A stretch of DNA of 64,000 bases, taken from assembly GCF_003054285.1 (NCBI RefSeq), contig NZ_QBKS01000002.1:806001-870000 (forward strand), read 5' to 3'. The first letter of the stretch is position 1, and every line of letters begins with the position of its first letter. Of the stretch, positions 29,589 to 38,723 are shown piece after piece. The notes under the pieces were generated by a model. That model was not told where the DNA came from. It ran no database searches and saw only the letters and a program-made list of their open reading frames with translations. A program made the position numbers and the translations under genes. This stretch comes from Litoreibacter ponti. GTDB lineage: Bacteria > Pseudomonadota > Alphaproteobacteria > Rhodobacterales > Rhodobacteraceae.

Positions 29589-30415
29589 TCGTCCTCGGGG
29601 ATGCCCATCAGCGCCATGGGGCTGACGCCCAGCGTGGCAGACGCAAATGGTCCACCGTGGCACGTCACGCCCGGATCGCTCAGGTCAACCGGACCTGTTT
29701 CGGCCAATATCTCTGGCGCGTAGACCTCGGCATTATCCTTGGGCCGGTAGCCCAGATGGGCCGCAGCGGAGTTATCGACCGGGGAGCGATCGTTGTTCGA
29801 CACGCCATAGACGACGGTGAAGCCCACCACGGGGGTATCAATCGCGCGGCTCACCAGTTGCACCAGATCATCGGCGCTAAGCCATGAGCCCAGCGCCCGT
29901 GCATTTCCGGGCCGCGACGTGGCGGAATAGATGCGCAGATGCACGCTCTCGATACCTTCCTTTTCCCAGAACATGCGGCCCAGATCCTCGGTGAAGCATT
30001 TGGCGAGGCCGTAGTACGTGTCGGGCCGGTGCGGCATCTCCGTGTCGATGGCAACCGTCTTGGGATACATCCCCATCGCGTGGATTGACGACGCGTAGAC
30101 GATCCGGCGCACGCCATGTTCCTTACCCGCTTGCCATATATTGTAGGAGCCCACGAAGTTCGGCCCCCACATCTGCTCAAACGGCAGCTCGTCCACGATG
30201 GCCCCGAAATGCACCACCATCTCGGCGTCTTCCAGCACCGGCCCAATCTGCGTCATGTCGGCCAGATCGGCCTGCACGAAGCGCTCGTTTTCGGCCAGAT
30301 CGGGCACGTTGTCCTCGATATCGGTTGAAACCAGTTCGTCGCACATCGCCGCCAGCGGCCCGCGCAGGATTTTACCCAGATTGCCCGCAGCACCGGTCAA
30401 CACGATCTTCTTCAT
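29585..30415 (-). CDS. NAD-dependent epimerase/dehydratase, uronate dehydrogenase-like
   Basis: A 276-residue short-chain-type enzyme with the NAD motif VLTGAAGNLGK at residues 5-15, catalytic Ser in YASSIHAMGMYP and YxxxK as YYGLAK. The sequence around IHAMGMYPKTVAID and LSADDLVQL..., and the final WKPKDNAE-like YRPKDNAEVY, closely recall bacterial uronate dehydrogenase (Udh), which oxidises galacturonate or glucuronate to the aldarolactone. A related sugar substrate is possible. Third gene after sdaA and an SBF-type transporter on the same strand. Confidence 0.8.
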   Translation of the reverse strand: MKKIVLTGAAGNLGKILRGPLAAMCDELVSTDIEDNVPDLAENERFVQADLADMTQIGPVLEDAEMVVHFGAIVDELPFEQMWGPNFVGSYNIWQAGKEHGVRRIVYASSIHAMGMYPKTVAIDTEMPHRPDTYYGLAKCFTEDLGRMFWEKEGIESVHLRIYSATSRPGNARALGSWLSADDLVQLVSRAIDTPVVGFTVVYGVSNNDRSPVDNSAAAHLGYRPKDNAEVYAPEILAETGPVDLSDPGVTCHGGPFASATLGVSPMALMGIPEDD

Positions 30416-30452
30416 TGCCAAGTCTCCCTCAAGGTCCTGCCACATTGCCACA

Positions 30453-31364
30453 TCACGCCGCGCGGTCCAGCGCTTTCAGGATGCGGCCTGTGATCAAAGG
30501 CGTCAGGTACATCGGCACCTGGTAGCAGCCGACGAAGATCAGCAGCGGCGCCATCACCTCTGCCGGGAGGGCCACGAGGAAGAGTGCAATGTTTCGGTTG
30601 CCCGCGATCACGGTGATGCCCGGTTTGCCCGTCGCAATGTAGCCCACGGCCTGCAGGCCAAAATTCACGACGCAAACGAACAGCGTCCACAGCGCAAAAG
30701 TGCCGGGCTGGGTCCAGAGCGCGTCGTTCACCGCGGCCATCAGCCCGATGACGACGATCGCCAATAGCAGGGCCGATGCGCCGTCGATGGCTTTCAAATC
30801 TCGCAGGCCGGGCTCTGGCAGGATCGCGCGCAGGGCGAAGGCCACCGCGCCGGAGCCGAGGATCACCACGACCAGTCGCAGCGCCGCCGCAATCACCGTT
30901 TGCAGATCGCCCAAGGCCGGGACGAGGTAGAGCACTGGCAGCGAGGTCAGCGGCAGGATTAAAGTGCCAAGGATCAGCAGCCGCATGGTTGAAGCCGGGT
31001 CAAAGCCCATCATTGCGACCATGTTCGGGCTCCCCGAAATCGGCGACGCCATCGCGATCAGCAGCAAGGCCAGCACGAAAACGGAGCCGAGTAGCCCAAG
31101 CGCCCCGAACACGGCCACCAGCATCAAAGGAAAGGCCAGTTGCAACACCAAAAGCAGCGCAAGTGAGCGTGGCACGTCCGTCAGCGACGCCCACATGCGC
31201 GCGGGCCCGATCCGCAAAGCGGCAAGGAACAAGAGCCCCGCCACCATATGCGGGATGTACGGAACAAGATCAGCGGCGAGCCCTGGCAAGGCGATGCCCG
31301 CCACGATACCCGCAACCAGGACCCACGGTCCGCGCGCGGCCAAGGCACCCAGCAAGCTCAGCAT
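30453..31364 (-). CDS. SBF-like (bile acid:sodium symporter fold) membrane transporter
   Basis: A 303-residue inner-membrane protein with nine to ten hydrophobic helices. Broken-helix features such as MASPISGSPNMVAMMGFDP and GYIATGKPGITVIAGNRNIA recall the crossover region of the bile acid:sodium symporter/ACR3 superfamily. The substrate is not evident; a small organic anion is likely from the family. It overlaps the end of sdaA by 7 bases and is followed after 37 bases by the uronate-dehydrogenase-like gene. Confidence 0.7.
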   Translation of the reverse strand: MLSLLGALAARGPWVLVAGIVAGIALPGLAADLVPYIPHMVAGLLFLAALRIGPARMWASLTDVPRSLALLLVLQLAFPLMLVAVFGALGLLGSVFVLALLLIAMASPISGSPNMVAMMGFDPASTMRLLILGTLILPLTSLPVLYLVPALGDLQTVIAAALRLVVVILGSGAVAFALRAILPEPGLRDLKAIDGASALLLAIVVIGLMAAVNDALWTQPGTFALWTLFVCVVNFGLQAVGYIATGKPGITVIAGNRNIALFLVALPAEVMAPLLIFVGCYQVPMYLTPLITGRILKALDRAA

Positions 31365-32761
31365 TCGGGGATGTTGACCGCCAAGCCCCCTTGCGAGGTC
31401 TCTTTATACTTGGTCGACATGTCGACGCCGGTCTGGCGCATCGCCTCGATGCAATTGTCGAGCGGCATGAAATGCGTGCCGTCTCCGCGCAGCGACAGGG
31501 AGGCAGCGCTGACGGCCTTGATCGCGCCCAGTCCGTTGCGCTCGATACACGGGACCTGCACCAGCCCGGCCACAGGGTCGCAGGTCATGCCCAAGTGGTG
31601 TTCCAAGGCAATCTCGGCGGCGTTTTCGATCTGCTCGTTGGTGCCTCCCAAAGCCGCACAAAGCCCGGCAGCCGCCATGGAAGAGGCCGAGCCAACCTCG
31701 CCCTGGCAGCCAACTTCGGCCCCTGAAATCGAAGCGTTATACTTGATCAGCCCACCGATGGCCGCCGCAGTCAGAAGGAAATCACGCTGCCCTGCCTCGG
31801 ATGCACCGACGCAATGGTCGCGGTAGTAGCGCAGCACCGCAGGCAGCACGCCTGCGGCCCCATTGGTAGGGGACGTCACGACCTTGCCGCCCGCCGCATT
31901 TTCCTCGTTCACCGCCATGGCGTAGACGCTCATCCAATCGTTGATCGTGTGAGGCTGGGCGCGGTTGAGTCCCTCTTCCGCGCGCAATTGCTCGTGGATA
32001 TTCTTCGCGCGGCGCTTGACACTAAGCCCCCCGGGCAGAATTCCGTCGAGGCGCAGCCCGCGGTCGATACAGTCGAACATGGCGTCACGGATACGGGCCA
32101 GATCGCGGTCCAGCTCGACCCTCGACATCGACGCCAGCTCGTTGGCCTCTTTCATCTCGGCGATGCTTTTGCCCGCCATGCGCCCCATTTCGAGCATCTC
32201 GACCGCCGAGCCAAACGGATAAGGAAAGCCCGCCTCGACCTTTTGGACGTGCAGCGACGGCTCTTCGCCTGCAAGCTCGGCCTCGGTCATCACAAAGCCG
32301 CCGCCGACCGAATAGTAGGTCTCCTGTAGATACAGGTTCCCGGCGGTGTCCCAGGCTTTCAGGATCATGCCGTTGGCGTGGCCCGGCAGGGTCAGGTCGT
32401 AGTCAAACACGACGTCTGTCTTCGGGTTGAACCTCAGCGCAGGCAGGCCGTCCGGGTGGACCACCCCCTCTGCCTCCGCCGTCGCGATCAGGTCATCGAC
32501 CGCATCCGGGTCAAGCGTGGCGGGCAGGAAGCCCATGAAGCCCAACACAACGGCGCGGTCCGTTGCGTGGCCCTTTCCAGTGAAAGCCAGCGATCCGTGC
32601 AAAGAGGCGGACACACCGCCCAGCTCCCCGGCGCCGGGTTCCTTGTCCCGTCCGTTACGCAGATCGTCAAGGAACCGCCCAGCCGCAGTCATCGGCCCCA
32701 TCGTGTGAGACGAAGACGGGCCGATACCCACTTTGAAGATGTCAAAGATGCTTAGAAACAT
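31358..32761 (-). CDS. sdaA: L-serine ammonia-lyase, iron-sulfur type
   Basis: Deaminates L-serine to pyruvate and ammonia using an oxygen-sensitive [4Fe-4S] cluster. The 467-residue protein is the single-chain form: an N-terminal beta domain starting MFLSIFDIFKVGIGPSSSHTMGPM and the catalytic alpha domain with cluster cysteines in EVGCQGEVGSASSMA, MTCDPVAGLVQVPC and related positions. It is the first gene of a three-gene set (sdaA, SBF transporter, Udh-like) and is separated from the tau operon upstream by a strong terminator. Confidence 0.96.
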   Translation of the reverse strand: MFLSIFDIFKVGIGPSSSHTMGPMTAAGRFLDDLRNGRDKEPGAGELGGVSASLHGSLAFTGKGHATDRAVVLGFMGFLPATLDPDAVDDLIATAEAEGVVHPDGLPALRFNPKTDVVFDYDLTLPGHANGMILKAWDTAGNLYLQETYYSVGGGFVMTEAELAGEEPSLHVQKVEAGFPYPFGSAVEMLEMGRMAGKSIAEMKEANELASMSRVELDRDLARIRDAMFDCIDRGLRLDGILPGGLSVKRRAKNIHEQLRAEEGLNRAQPHTINDWMSVYAMAVNEENAAGGKVVTSPTNGAAGVLPAVLRYYRDHCVGASEAGQRDFLLTAAAIGGLIKYNASISGAEVGCQGEVGSASSMAAAGLCAALGGTNEQIENAAEIALEHHLGMTCDPVAGLVQVPCIERNGLGAIKAVSAASLSLRGDGTHFMPLDNCIEAMRQTGVDMSTKYKETSQGGLAVNIPEC

Positions 32762-32788
32762 GAGGCCACATCTACCCCCAAACGCAAA

Positions 32789-32820
32789 CCGCCGCCCGTC
32801 TCAAACCAGACGGGCGGCGG
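32789..32820 (-). terminator. Terminator of the tauABC operon
   Basis: CCGCCGCCCGTCT and AGACGGGCGGCGG form a perfect 13-bp stem with a 6-base loop, 24 bases after the tauC stop. On the minus strand it is followed by TTTGCGTTT. It separates tauABC from sdaA. Confidence 0.85.
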
Positions 32821-32844
32821 CCAATTCACGACAAGAATGCGCGC

Positions 32845-34113
32845 TTAACTGCGGCCCTTCCACGGCACCAGGAACCGCTCGGCCCAGCGCATCAGCACAT
32901 CGATGGAGAACCCGATCACTCCGATCAGGATGATGCCCATCAGCACGATGTCGGTGTTCTGGAACTTGGAGGCGACCATGATCATCATGCCCGCGCCCTT
33001 CTCGGCGGCCACCAGTTCCGCGGCCACAACGGTGCCCCAGCAGACCCCCATGGCAACCCGTGCGCCGGTGAAGATCTCCGGCAGGGAGTTCGGCACAATG
33101 ACATGCCGCATGATCTGCCATTTGGAGGCCCCCAGCGAGTAGGCCGCGTGCACCTTGGTGATGTTCACGCCGGACACCCCGGACCTTGCGGCAATCGCCA
33201 TGATCCAGAGCGCCGCGAGGAACAGCAGGATGATCTTGCCCACCTCTCCGATGCCCGCCCAGATGATCACCAACGGGATCAGCGCCAGCGGCGGCACCGG
33301 ACGCATGAATTCCACGATCGGGTCAAACCAGCCACGGAACCAGTTGCTCAGACCCATGGCGTAGCCCAGCGGGATCCCCACCAGCGCGCCGAAGAAGAAG
33401 CCCACGACCACGCGAAAGAGCGAGTAACCCAGGTGCTCCCACAGAGTGAAATTGCGGAAGCCCTCGGTCGCGACTTCGCCGATGCGCTTGACCACATCCT
33501 CCGGGGGCGGCAGCCAGATCGGTTCCATCTGCCAGCCCGTGTTCGGCACAATATTAAGCGTCCCTTTGGGGCTCATCGCGATGCGTGCAAAATCGGTGAA
33601 CACTTCGCCACCGGGCGCGATGGCATCGCCGTTGACCGCAACAATCGTCGCGCCCGCGTCGCGGCCCAGTTCGTCGTTTTGATCAACGCGAACCAGTTTC
33701 GAGCGGTATTTCTGCACGGAGGCTGCGTCATTCTTGGCAAAGCCGTCGCCGGGATCGACCGTGGGCGCAGTTTCGTCCGCGCCGGTGTCGAACACGTTGA
33801 TCGTCACCGTCGCGTCGTCGCGCTCGCCATTGGCTTCTACCGTGTAGGTGAACTCTCCGGTGCCGGTGAAGGGACCCGGCGCGTGCAGGAAGCCCGGGAT
33901 CATCGACGATCCGGTAAACGCGCCCCAAAGCAGGAAGATCGACGCAACCGAGATGATGGATGCCGCCCGGTTCGGACGCACAGCGCTCTCGTCGCCGAAT
34001 GTCACCGTCTTGAGCGACGTGTAGTCCGTCACACCGGCGGCGGTCTTGGCCACGGCCTGCACTGCGAAATATGCGCCAATGAAGATGGCGAGATAGATCA
34101 GAAAGATGATCAT
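32845..34113 (-). CDS. tauC: Taurine-type ABC transporter permease with N-terminal insertion
   Basis: Inner-membrane permease of a TauABC/SsuABC-type importer. The C-terminal 220 residues are a normal BPD_transp_1 domain: LGYSLFRVVVGFFFGALVGI, VPPLALIPLVIIWAGIGEVGK and the EAA loop MAIAARSGVSGVNITKVHAAYSLGAS. At 422 residues it is about 150 longer than usual TauC; after a first membrane helix and a second at about 55-70 lies an about 120-residue hydrophilic beta-type segment (about 75-190), probably periplasmic. The ATG overlaps the tauB stop (ATGA). Taurine specificity is inferred from the divergent tpa gene. Confidence 0.9.
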   Translation of the reverse strand: MIIFLIYLAIFIGAYFAVQAVAKTAAGVTDYTSLKTVTFGDESAVRPNRAASIISVASIFLLWGAFTGSSMIPGFLHAPGPFTGTGEFTYTVEANGERDDATVTINVFDTGADETAPTVDPGDGFAKNDAASVQKYRSKLVRVDQNDELGRDAGATIVAVNGDAIAPGGEVFTDFARIAMSPKGTLNIVPNTGWQMEPIWLPPPEDVVKRIGEVATEGFRNFTLWEHLGYSLFRVVVGFFFGALVGIPLGYAMGLSNWFRGWFDPIVEFMRPVPPLALIPLVIIWAGIGEVGKIILLFLAALWIMAIAARSGVSGVNITKVHAAYSLGASKWQIMRHVIVPNSLPEIFTGARVAMGVCWGTVVAAELVAAEKGAGMMIMVASKFQNTDIVLMGIILIGVIGFSIDVLMRWAERFLVPWKGRS

Positions 34114-34916
34114 GCGTTTTCCTCCGCGCGGCCCATAATCTCTTCTTCCATGTCCCAGATCATCGCCAGAATTTCCTCGCGGGTTTTGGCATAGTCGGGG
34201 TGTTTCTTGACCTCACGCAGGTCCTGACCGACGCCCAGATCGGCGAACGGCAGGCGGTACTCCTTGTGGATGCGTCCCGGTCGCGGGGCCATGACCAGCA
34301 GGCGCTCGCCCAGAAGCAACGCCTCCTCCACCGAGTGGGTGATCAGGATGATGGTCTTGCCGGTCTCTTTCCATAGCTTCAGCACGAGGCTTTGCATCTT
34401 CTCGCGGGTCAGCGCATCCAGCGCGCCCAGCGGTTCGTCCATCAAGATCACATCCGGGTCATTGGCCAGACAGCGGGCAAGGGCCACGCGCTGCTGCATC
34501 CCGCCCGAAAGCTCGTAGATTGCTTTTTCCTTGAAGTCCTGCAGACCCACAACATCGAGGAGGTGGTCAACATTCGCGCCATACTCGCTGTCGCGCTGGC
34601 CCTTCATACGCGGGCCGAAGGCCACGTTCTGGCGCACGCTCATCCACTCGAACAGCGCGCCTTGCTGGAACACCATGCCGCGCTCGGCGTCGGGGCCGGT
34701 GACAACATGGTCGCCCAGCCGGATCTTTCCTTCGGTCGGGGCGAGAAAGCCCGCGACGATGTTGAGCAGCGTGGTCTTGCCGCAGCCCGAGGGGCCCAGC
34801 ACGCTCATCAGCTCGCCCTGGTTAAGCTGCAGGGAGACGTCCTTGAGCGCCTGCACTGAGCCGCCATTAGGCAGATCGAACCGCATGGAAATTTTGTCGA
34901 TTGTCAGGCCTGACAT
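34110..34916 (-). CDS. tauB: Taurine-type ABC transporter ATP-binding protein
   Basis: A 268-residue ATPase of the TauB/SsuB type: Walker A GPSGCGKTT, Q loop MVFQQGALFEWM, signature LSGGMQQRVALARCLA, Walker B VILMDEPLGALD and H loop ILITHSVEEALLLG. It powers the uptake of sulfonate from the periplasm with TauA and TauC. It lies 78 bases after tauA, with a hairpin in the gap, and overlaps tauC by 4 bases. Confidence 0.95.
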   Translation of the reverse strand: MSGLTIDKISMRFDLPNGGSVQALKDVSLQLNQGELMSVLGPSGCGKTTLLNIVAGFLAPTEGKIRLGDHVVTGPDAERGMVFQQGALFEWMSVRQNVAFGPRMKGQRDSEYGANVDHLLDVVGLQDFKEKAIYELSGGMQQRVALARCLANDPDVILMDEPLGALDALTREKMQSLVLKLWKETGKTIILITHSVEEALLLGERLLVMAPRPGRIHKEYRLPFADLGVGQDLREVKKHPDYAKTREEILAMIWDMEEEIMGRAEENA

Positions 34917-34956
34917 GGCTGCCCCTTTGCGATGTATGGGTCGTCAAAAGTGAGAA

Positions 34957-34983
34957 GGGTGGCGCGGATTACCCGCACCACCC
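34957..34983 (-). other. Intercistronic hairpin between tauA and tauB
   Basis: GGGTGG-GCGG and CCGC-CCACCC pair with single mismatches around a short loop. There is no T tract, so it more likely stabilises the tauA message end or reduces read-through into tauBC, as often seen after binding-protein genes. Confidence 0.5.
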
Positions 34984-34994
34984 CACTTCAGGTC

Positions 34995-35999
34995 TTACAT
35001 GTTGGATGCAGCTTCCAGCGGGCCCGTGTTCACGGTGGCCTCGTAGCTGTCCAGCGCGGCGTCGATGGAATTCGCATTCACGAACACATCTGCCACGCCC
35101 TTCATGAAGGACTGTGCGCCGCCTCCCAGCCATTTGCTGCCCAGCTGATCTTCCACGGAGGGGAAGGTGAAACCGGCGAGAGTGGTCTCGGTGGCAGCCT
35201 CATCCATACCAGCATCTTTGGCGATCACCGGCAGCATCTTCGCGCGGTTTGCCTCGTCGGCCCACATGGCGTTGGCGTCAGCGGTGACTTTGAGGAACTT
35301 GGCCAGCGTATCGCTGGACTCGGCCACGAAGGACGCGGGCGCGGAGGTCACGTCGAACACCAGAATACCCAGCTCTTCCTTTTCGGCGCCGGTCAGCAGA
35401 ATGTTGCCGGACTCTTTCATGCGACGCAGCGCGCCACCCCAGCCACAAGCCATGTCGACGGAGCCCTGCGCCAGCGCAGCAGCGCCTTCAGCCGGGGCCA
35501 TGTCGACAACTTCCATGCCGGAGACGTCCACACCGAAGTGGTTCATCTGGCTCAGGAAGCCGTAGTGAGCTGCGGTGCCCAGCGGTACGGCAACTTTCTT
35601 GCCAGCCAGCTCGGACGCGCTGTCCTTGTCGATTTCAAGCCCGGAGGACACAACGCAGTTGTCGTTCTCGGAATAGGACACGGCCACGTCGACGATCTGG
35701 ATGTCCTGACCGGCGGAGGTCGCAACCACGAAGGGCGGCACACCCTGGCTGACGGAGATATCCACGTCGCCCGATGCCATGGCGGCGGACATAGCGGTCC
35801 CGGTGTCGAAGGACACCCAGGTGACAGGCGCGCCAAGCGCTTCGTCATACATGCCTTCGACCTTGGCGAACTGGAACGGCATCGGCCACTCCAGGAAGTA
35901 GCCCACGGTGATCCCGTGGCCGTCGGCCATAGCGCCCTGAGCGCCGGTCAGCATGGCAACGCCAGCAACAGCGCTCATGAGTTTGGTGGTCAATTTCAT
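34995..35999 (-). CDS. tauA: Taurine-type ABC transporter substrate-binding protein
   Basis: A 334-residue periplasmic protein. The signal peptide MKLTTKLMSAVAGVAMLTGA is cut near GAMA-DG; the mature part starts HGITVGYFLEWPMPFQFAKVEG and contains FDTGTAMSAAMASGDVDISVSQGVPP and the CVVSSGLEI loop, the SsuA/TauA-like periplasmic fold. GGGAGATGA precedes the ATG; the 78-codon longer frame is intergenic. First gene of tauABC, divergent from tpa. Taurine as ligand is inferred from the gene context. Confidence 0.93.
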   Translation of the reverse strand: MKLTTKLMSAVAGVAMLTGAQGAMADGHGITVGYFLEWPMPFQFAKVEGMYDEALGAPVTWVSFDTGTAMSAAMASGDVDISVSQGVPPFVVATSAGQDIQIVDVAVSYSENDNCVVSSGLEIDKDSASELAGKKVAVPLGTAAHYGFLSQMNHFGVDVSGMEVVDMAPAEGAAALAQGSVDMACGWGGALRRMKESGNILLTGAEKEELGILVFDVTSAPASFVAESSDTLAKFLKVTADANAMWADEANRAKMLPVIAKDAGMDEAATETTLAGFTFPSVEDQLGSKWLGGGAQSFMKGVADVFVNANSIDAALDSYEATVNTGPLEAASNM

Positions 36000-36490
36000 A
36001 TGTTCATCTCCCAGTGTTGAACAGATGCGCCCGTCTCGGGCGCGGTATTGCCTTGGCGCCGTTTGGCCCGGTTTTCCGGGTCCGACAGGGCGCGTCGGGG
36101 CGAGTGGAGCAAAGCACAGGGTGCGACAGATGCCAACGCTTCTTGCGATGCGCGCAACTGTTTCAACTTTTCTTAGGTCCCCATGCAGCTTTCCTGTGCG
36201 CCACGCTACGTTTGGTAGGGGGGGATGCGTCAATCTTTTAATTGGAGTCCGATATCGGGCGGATTACGCAAAAATTGGGAGACCTGAGAGTCAAAGTTCC
36301 TGATCTCCTTGATTCTTTCGCCTTTGATCGAGACGAGATGCCGCGACGCAGCGCAAAACTGGACATACGTGTGACCTGACGCTGGCCCTATTGGCGACCT
36401 ATTATCCGTGCTGCTTGTAATTCGGCTATACTCGCGGTTGACCCTACGAGAATCGCTCTGCCTTCTTACTTTTTGCATCGGAGAACTCCC
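36000..36490. other. Divergent tauA/tpa control region
   Basis: A 491-base intergenic region, long for this gene-dense window. It holds TauR-like repeats (36359-36391), a TATACT -10 candidate for tpa at 36427 without a good -35, and a palindrome CCGATATCGG at 36249-36258. No credible ORF is seen. The tauA promoter should lie in its left half. Confidence 0.6.
36359..36391 (+). promoter_or_regulatory. TauR-like direct repeats before tpa
   Basis: CTGGACATAC (36359-36368) and CTGGCCCTAT (36382-36391), 23 bp apart. The last base lies 100 bases before the tpa start. They resemble the CTGGAC(T/C)TAA-type repeats that I recall for Rhodobacter TauR. Confidence 0.65.
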
Positions 36491-37909
36491 ATGGACGGCA
36501 ATCTGAACAGCAATGATCTCTCCGGCGTTGTCGAGGCCGACCGCGCCCATGTCTGGCACCACCTGAGCCAGCACGCCCCCTACATGGCCCCCGAGGGCCA
36601 GGGCCGCACCGACCCCAAGATCATCGTCGAGGGCAAGGGCATCAACGTCTGGGACCAGCATGGCCGCAAGCATATCGACGCCGTGTCCGGCGGCGTCTGG
36701 ACCGTCAATGTGGGCTATGGCCGCGAAAGCATCGCGAATGCCGTGCGCGACCAGTTGGTGAAGATGAATTTCTTCGGCGGCACCGTAGGCTCGATCCCCG
36801 CTGCGCAATTCTCCGAGCGGCTGATCTCCAAGATGCCGGGCATGAGCCGCGTCTACTACGCCAACTCCGGCTCCGAGGCGAATGAGAAGGGCTTCAAGAT
36901 GGTCCGCCAGATCGCCCACAAGGTCTATGGCGGCAAGAAGCACAAGATTCTGTACCGCGACCGCGACTACCACGGCACCACCATCGCCTGCCTGTCGGGC
37001 GGCGGTCAGGAAGAGCGCGGTGCGCAATACGGTCCCTACACCCCCGGGTTCGTGGCTGTGCCCCACTGCCTTGAATACCGCGCTATGGATCAGGGGCTGG
37101 GCCACCTGTCGGGCGAGGCTTACGGCATCGCCGCGGCCAACGCGATCGAAGAGATGATCCTGCGCGAAGGCCCCGACACCGTTGGCGCGCTGTGCCTTGA
37201 GCCGGTCACCGCGGGCGGCGGCGTCATCACCCCGCCCGAGGGCTACTGGCCCCGCGTGCAGGAGATTTGCAAGAAGTACGACATCCTGCTGCATATCGAC
37301 GAGGTTGTCTGCGGCATGGGCCGAACCGGCACCTGGTTCGGCTACCAGCACTATGGCGTGCAGCCCGACATCGTGACGATGGCCAAGGGCGTGGCATCCG
37401 GCTACGCCGCAATCTCATGCTGCGTGACGACCGAGAAGGTCTTTGACATGTTCAAGGACGACACGTCGGATCACCTGAACTACTTCCGCGACATCTCGAC
37501 CTTTGGCGGCTGCACAGCTGGTCCTGCCGCAGCGCTGGAAAACATGCGCATCCTCGAGGACGAGAATCTGCTCGAGAACACGATCGAGATGGGCAATTAC
37601 ATGATGGAACAGATGCACGGCCTCGCCGAGAAGCACGCCTGCATCGGCGACGTACGCGGCAAGGGTCTGTTTACCGGGATGGAGCTGGTCGAGGATCGCG
37701 AGACCCGCAAGCCCCTGCCCGAGAAGATCGTGGCGCAGATCACCGGCACGTCGATGAAAGACGACGCAGTGATCGTCGGCATGACCAACCGCTCGGTCCC
37801 GGGTCACAACAACACCCTGTGCTTCTCGCCCGCTCTGATCGCGACGAAGGACGATATCGACGCCATTCTGGCCTCGGTCGATCGCTCCATTTCGATCGTA
37901 ATGGGCTAA
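36491..37909 (+). CDS. tpa: Taurine--pyruvate aminotransferase
   Basis: PLP-dependent class III aminotransferase that converts taurine and pyruvate to sulfoacetaldehyde and alanine. The 472-residue protein starts MDGNLNSNDLSGVVEADRAH, has the motifs NSGSEANEKGFKM and DEVVCGMGRTG(TW) and the Schiff-base Lys in TMAKGVASGYAAIS. The whole sequence looks like roseobacterial Tpa. GGAG lies 7 bases before the chosen ATG. It is divergent from tauABC and preceded by TauR-like repeats; its product is the Xsc substrate encoded 11 kb away. Confidence 0.95.
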   Translation: MDGNLNSNDLSGVVEADRAHVWHHLSQHAPYMAPEGQGRTDPKIIVEGKGINVWDQHGRKHIDAVSGGVWTVNVGYGRESIANAVRDQLVKMNFFGGTVGSIPAAQFSERLISKMPGMSRVYYANSGSEANEKGFKMVRQIAHKVYGGKKHKILYRDRDYHGTTIACLSGGGQEERGAQYGPYTPGFVAVPHCLEYRAMDQGLGHLSGEAYGIAAANAIEEMILREGPDTVGALCLEPVTAGGGVITPPEGYWPRVQEICKKYDILLHIDEVVCGMGRTGTWFGYQHYGVQPDIVTMAKGVASGYAAISCCVTTEKVFDMFKDDTSDHLNYFRDISTFGGCTAGPAAALENMRILEDENLLENTIEMGNYMMEQMHGLAEKHACIGDVRGKGLFTGMELVEDRETRKPLPEKIVAQITGTSMKDDAVIVGMTNRSVPGHNNTLCFSPALIATKDDIDAILASVDRSISIVMG

Positions 37910-37920
37910 ATTACAGGTCC

Positions 37921-37945
37921 GACCCGCGCCGCTTAGGTGCGGGTC
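37921..37945 (+). terminator. Hairpin after tpa
   Basis: GACCCGCGCC and GGTGCGGGTC can form a 10-bp stem (one G-U pair) with loop GCTTA, 11 bases after the tpa stop. There is no T run, so it may be a processing or Rho-dependent end. Confidence 0.4.
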
Positions 37946-38053
37946 GCTGACCTATATTGACCTTGCGTCAACTTGGGAATCGGCGGACGCTGTTCATGTT
38001 TTTACATGTCGGCGGTTTTCCGACCTATTTTTCAAACGCAAAGGTGATTTTCC

Positions 38054-38638
38054 ATGAAGAAATTTTCCCTCGTTTCACTCGCTGACCTGAGCAAGATCAA
38101 CAAGAACAACCTCAAGACCATGACCGCAGAGCGGCAGGTGAAGGCAATTCGGCTTTGGACCGACCAGAACATCCGCAAATATGGCCCGATGGGCACGCAG
38201 AACAGCGACGCCGAGATGCAGACCTTTCTGACTGAAGCCGCCGCTTATCTCGACGTCGACACGACGTCTGCCTTGTTCAAACGGGCAATAGCCGAGCAGA
38301 AGGGGTGGGGCCCGGCCTGGCGCGCCAAGATCGTGGATCGCCATGGCACGGTTGTGGACCTTGATGAGGAACCATCCACCTCCGACGACACCCTGCAAAC
38401 CCAGCTTCAGCGGATCGTGCAGGATCGCGATGCGACCGGCCACGGCCCGGTGACGCTTGCGGGAACCGCGAAAGAAACTTGCACGCACTGGCGCAGCGGC
38501 GACAAACGCATCTTCGGCAAGCTGAGCGGCAAGGGCACCCTGACCCTGATCGGCATTGGCCGGCACACGGGCACCGACAACAAGAACTACAAGCTCGACC
38601 TCATCGGCGGCGGAAGCACGACGGCGAAGATCGACTAG
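38054..38638 (+). CDS. Hypothetical protein
   Basis: A 194-residue, lysine-rich, probably cytoplasmic protein (MKKFSLVSLADLSKINKNN). The first half is helical, the last third (FGKLSGKGTLTLIGIGRHTG and KNYKLDLIGGGS) looks like a small beta domain. No signal peptide, membrane helix or catalytic motif is visible, and I do not recognise the family. It is monocistronic with its own upstream region and a probable terminator. Function unknown. Confidence 0.6.
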   Translation: MKKFSLVSLADLSKINKNNLKTMTAERQVKAIRLWTDQNIRKYGPMGTQNSDAEMQTFLTEAAAYLDVDTTSALFKRAIAEQKGWGPAWRAKIVDRHGTVVDLDEEPSTSDDTLQTQLQRIVQDRDATGHGPVTLAGTAKETCTHWRSGDKRIFGKLSGKGTLTLIGIGRHTGTDNKNYKLDLIGGGSTTAKID

Positions 38639-38640
38639 GC

Positions 38641-38688
38641 GCGCAGTAGGCCCACAGGGCTCAACACCAGCGCTGCGCTTGTCTTTTT
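38641..38688 (+). terminator. Probable terminator after the hypothetical gene
   Basis: GCGCAG and CTGCGC enclose an inner GCCC-ACA-GGGC hairpin, and TTTTT follows shortly after, just downstream of the stop at 38638. Confidence 0.5.
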
Positions 38689-38723
38689 CTTGCCTTGGCC
38701 AAAGAATCTGACAGGGTGTCGGC

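Noticed and set aside
37957..37971. TTGACCTTGCGTCAA palindrome as an FNR/CRP site before the gene at 38054
   Set aside because: The half-sites are 5 bases apart rather than 4, so it does not fit an FNR box; kept only as a weak palindrome.
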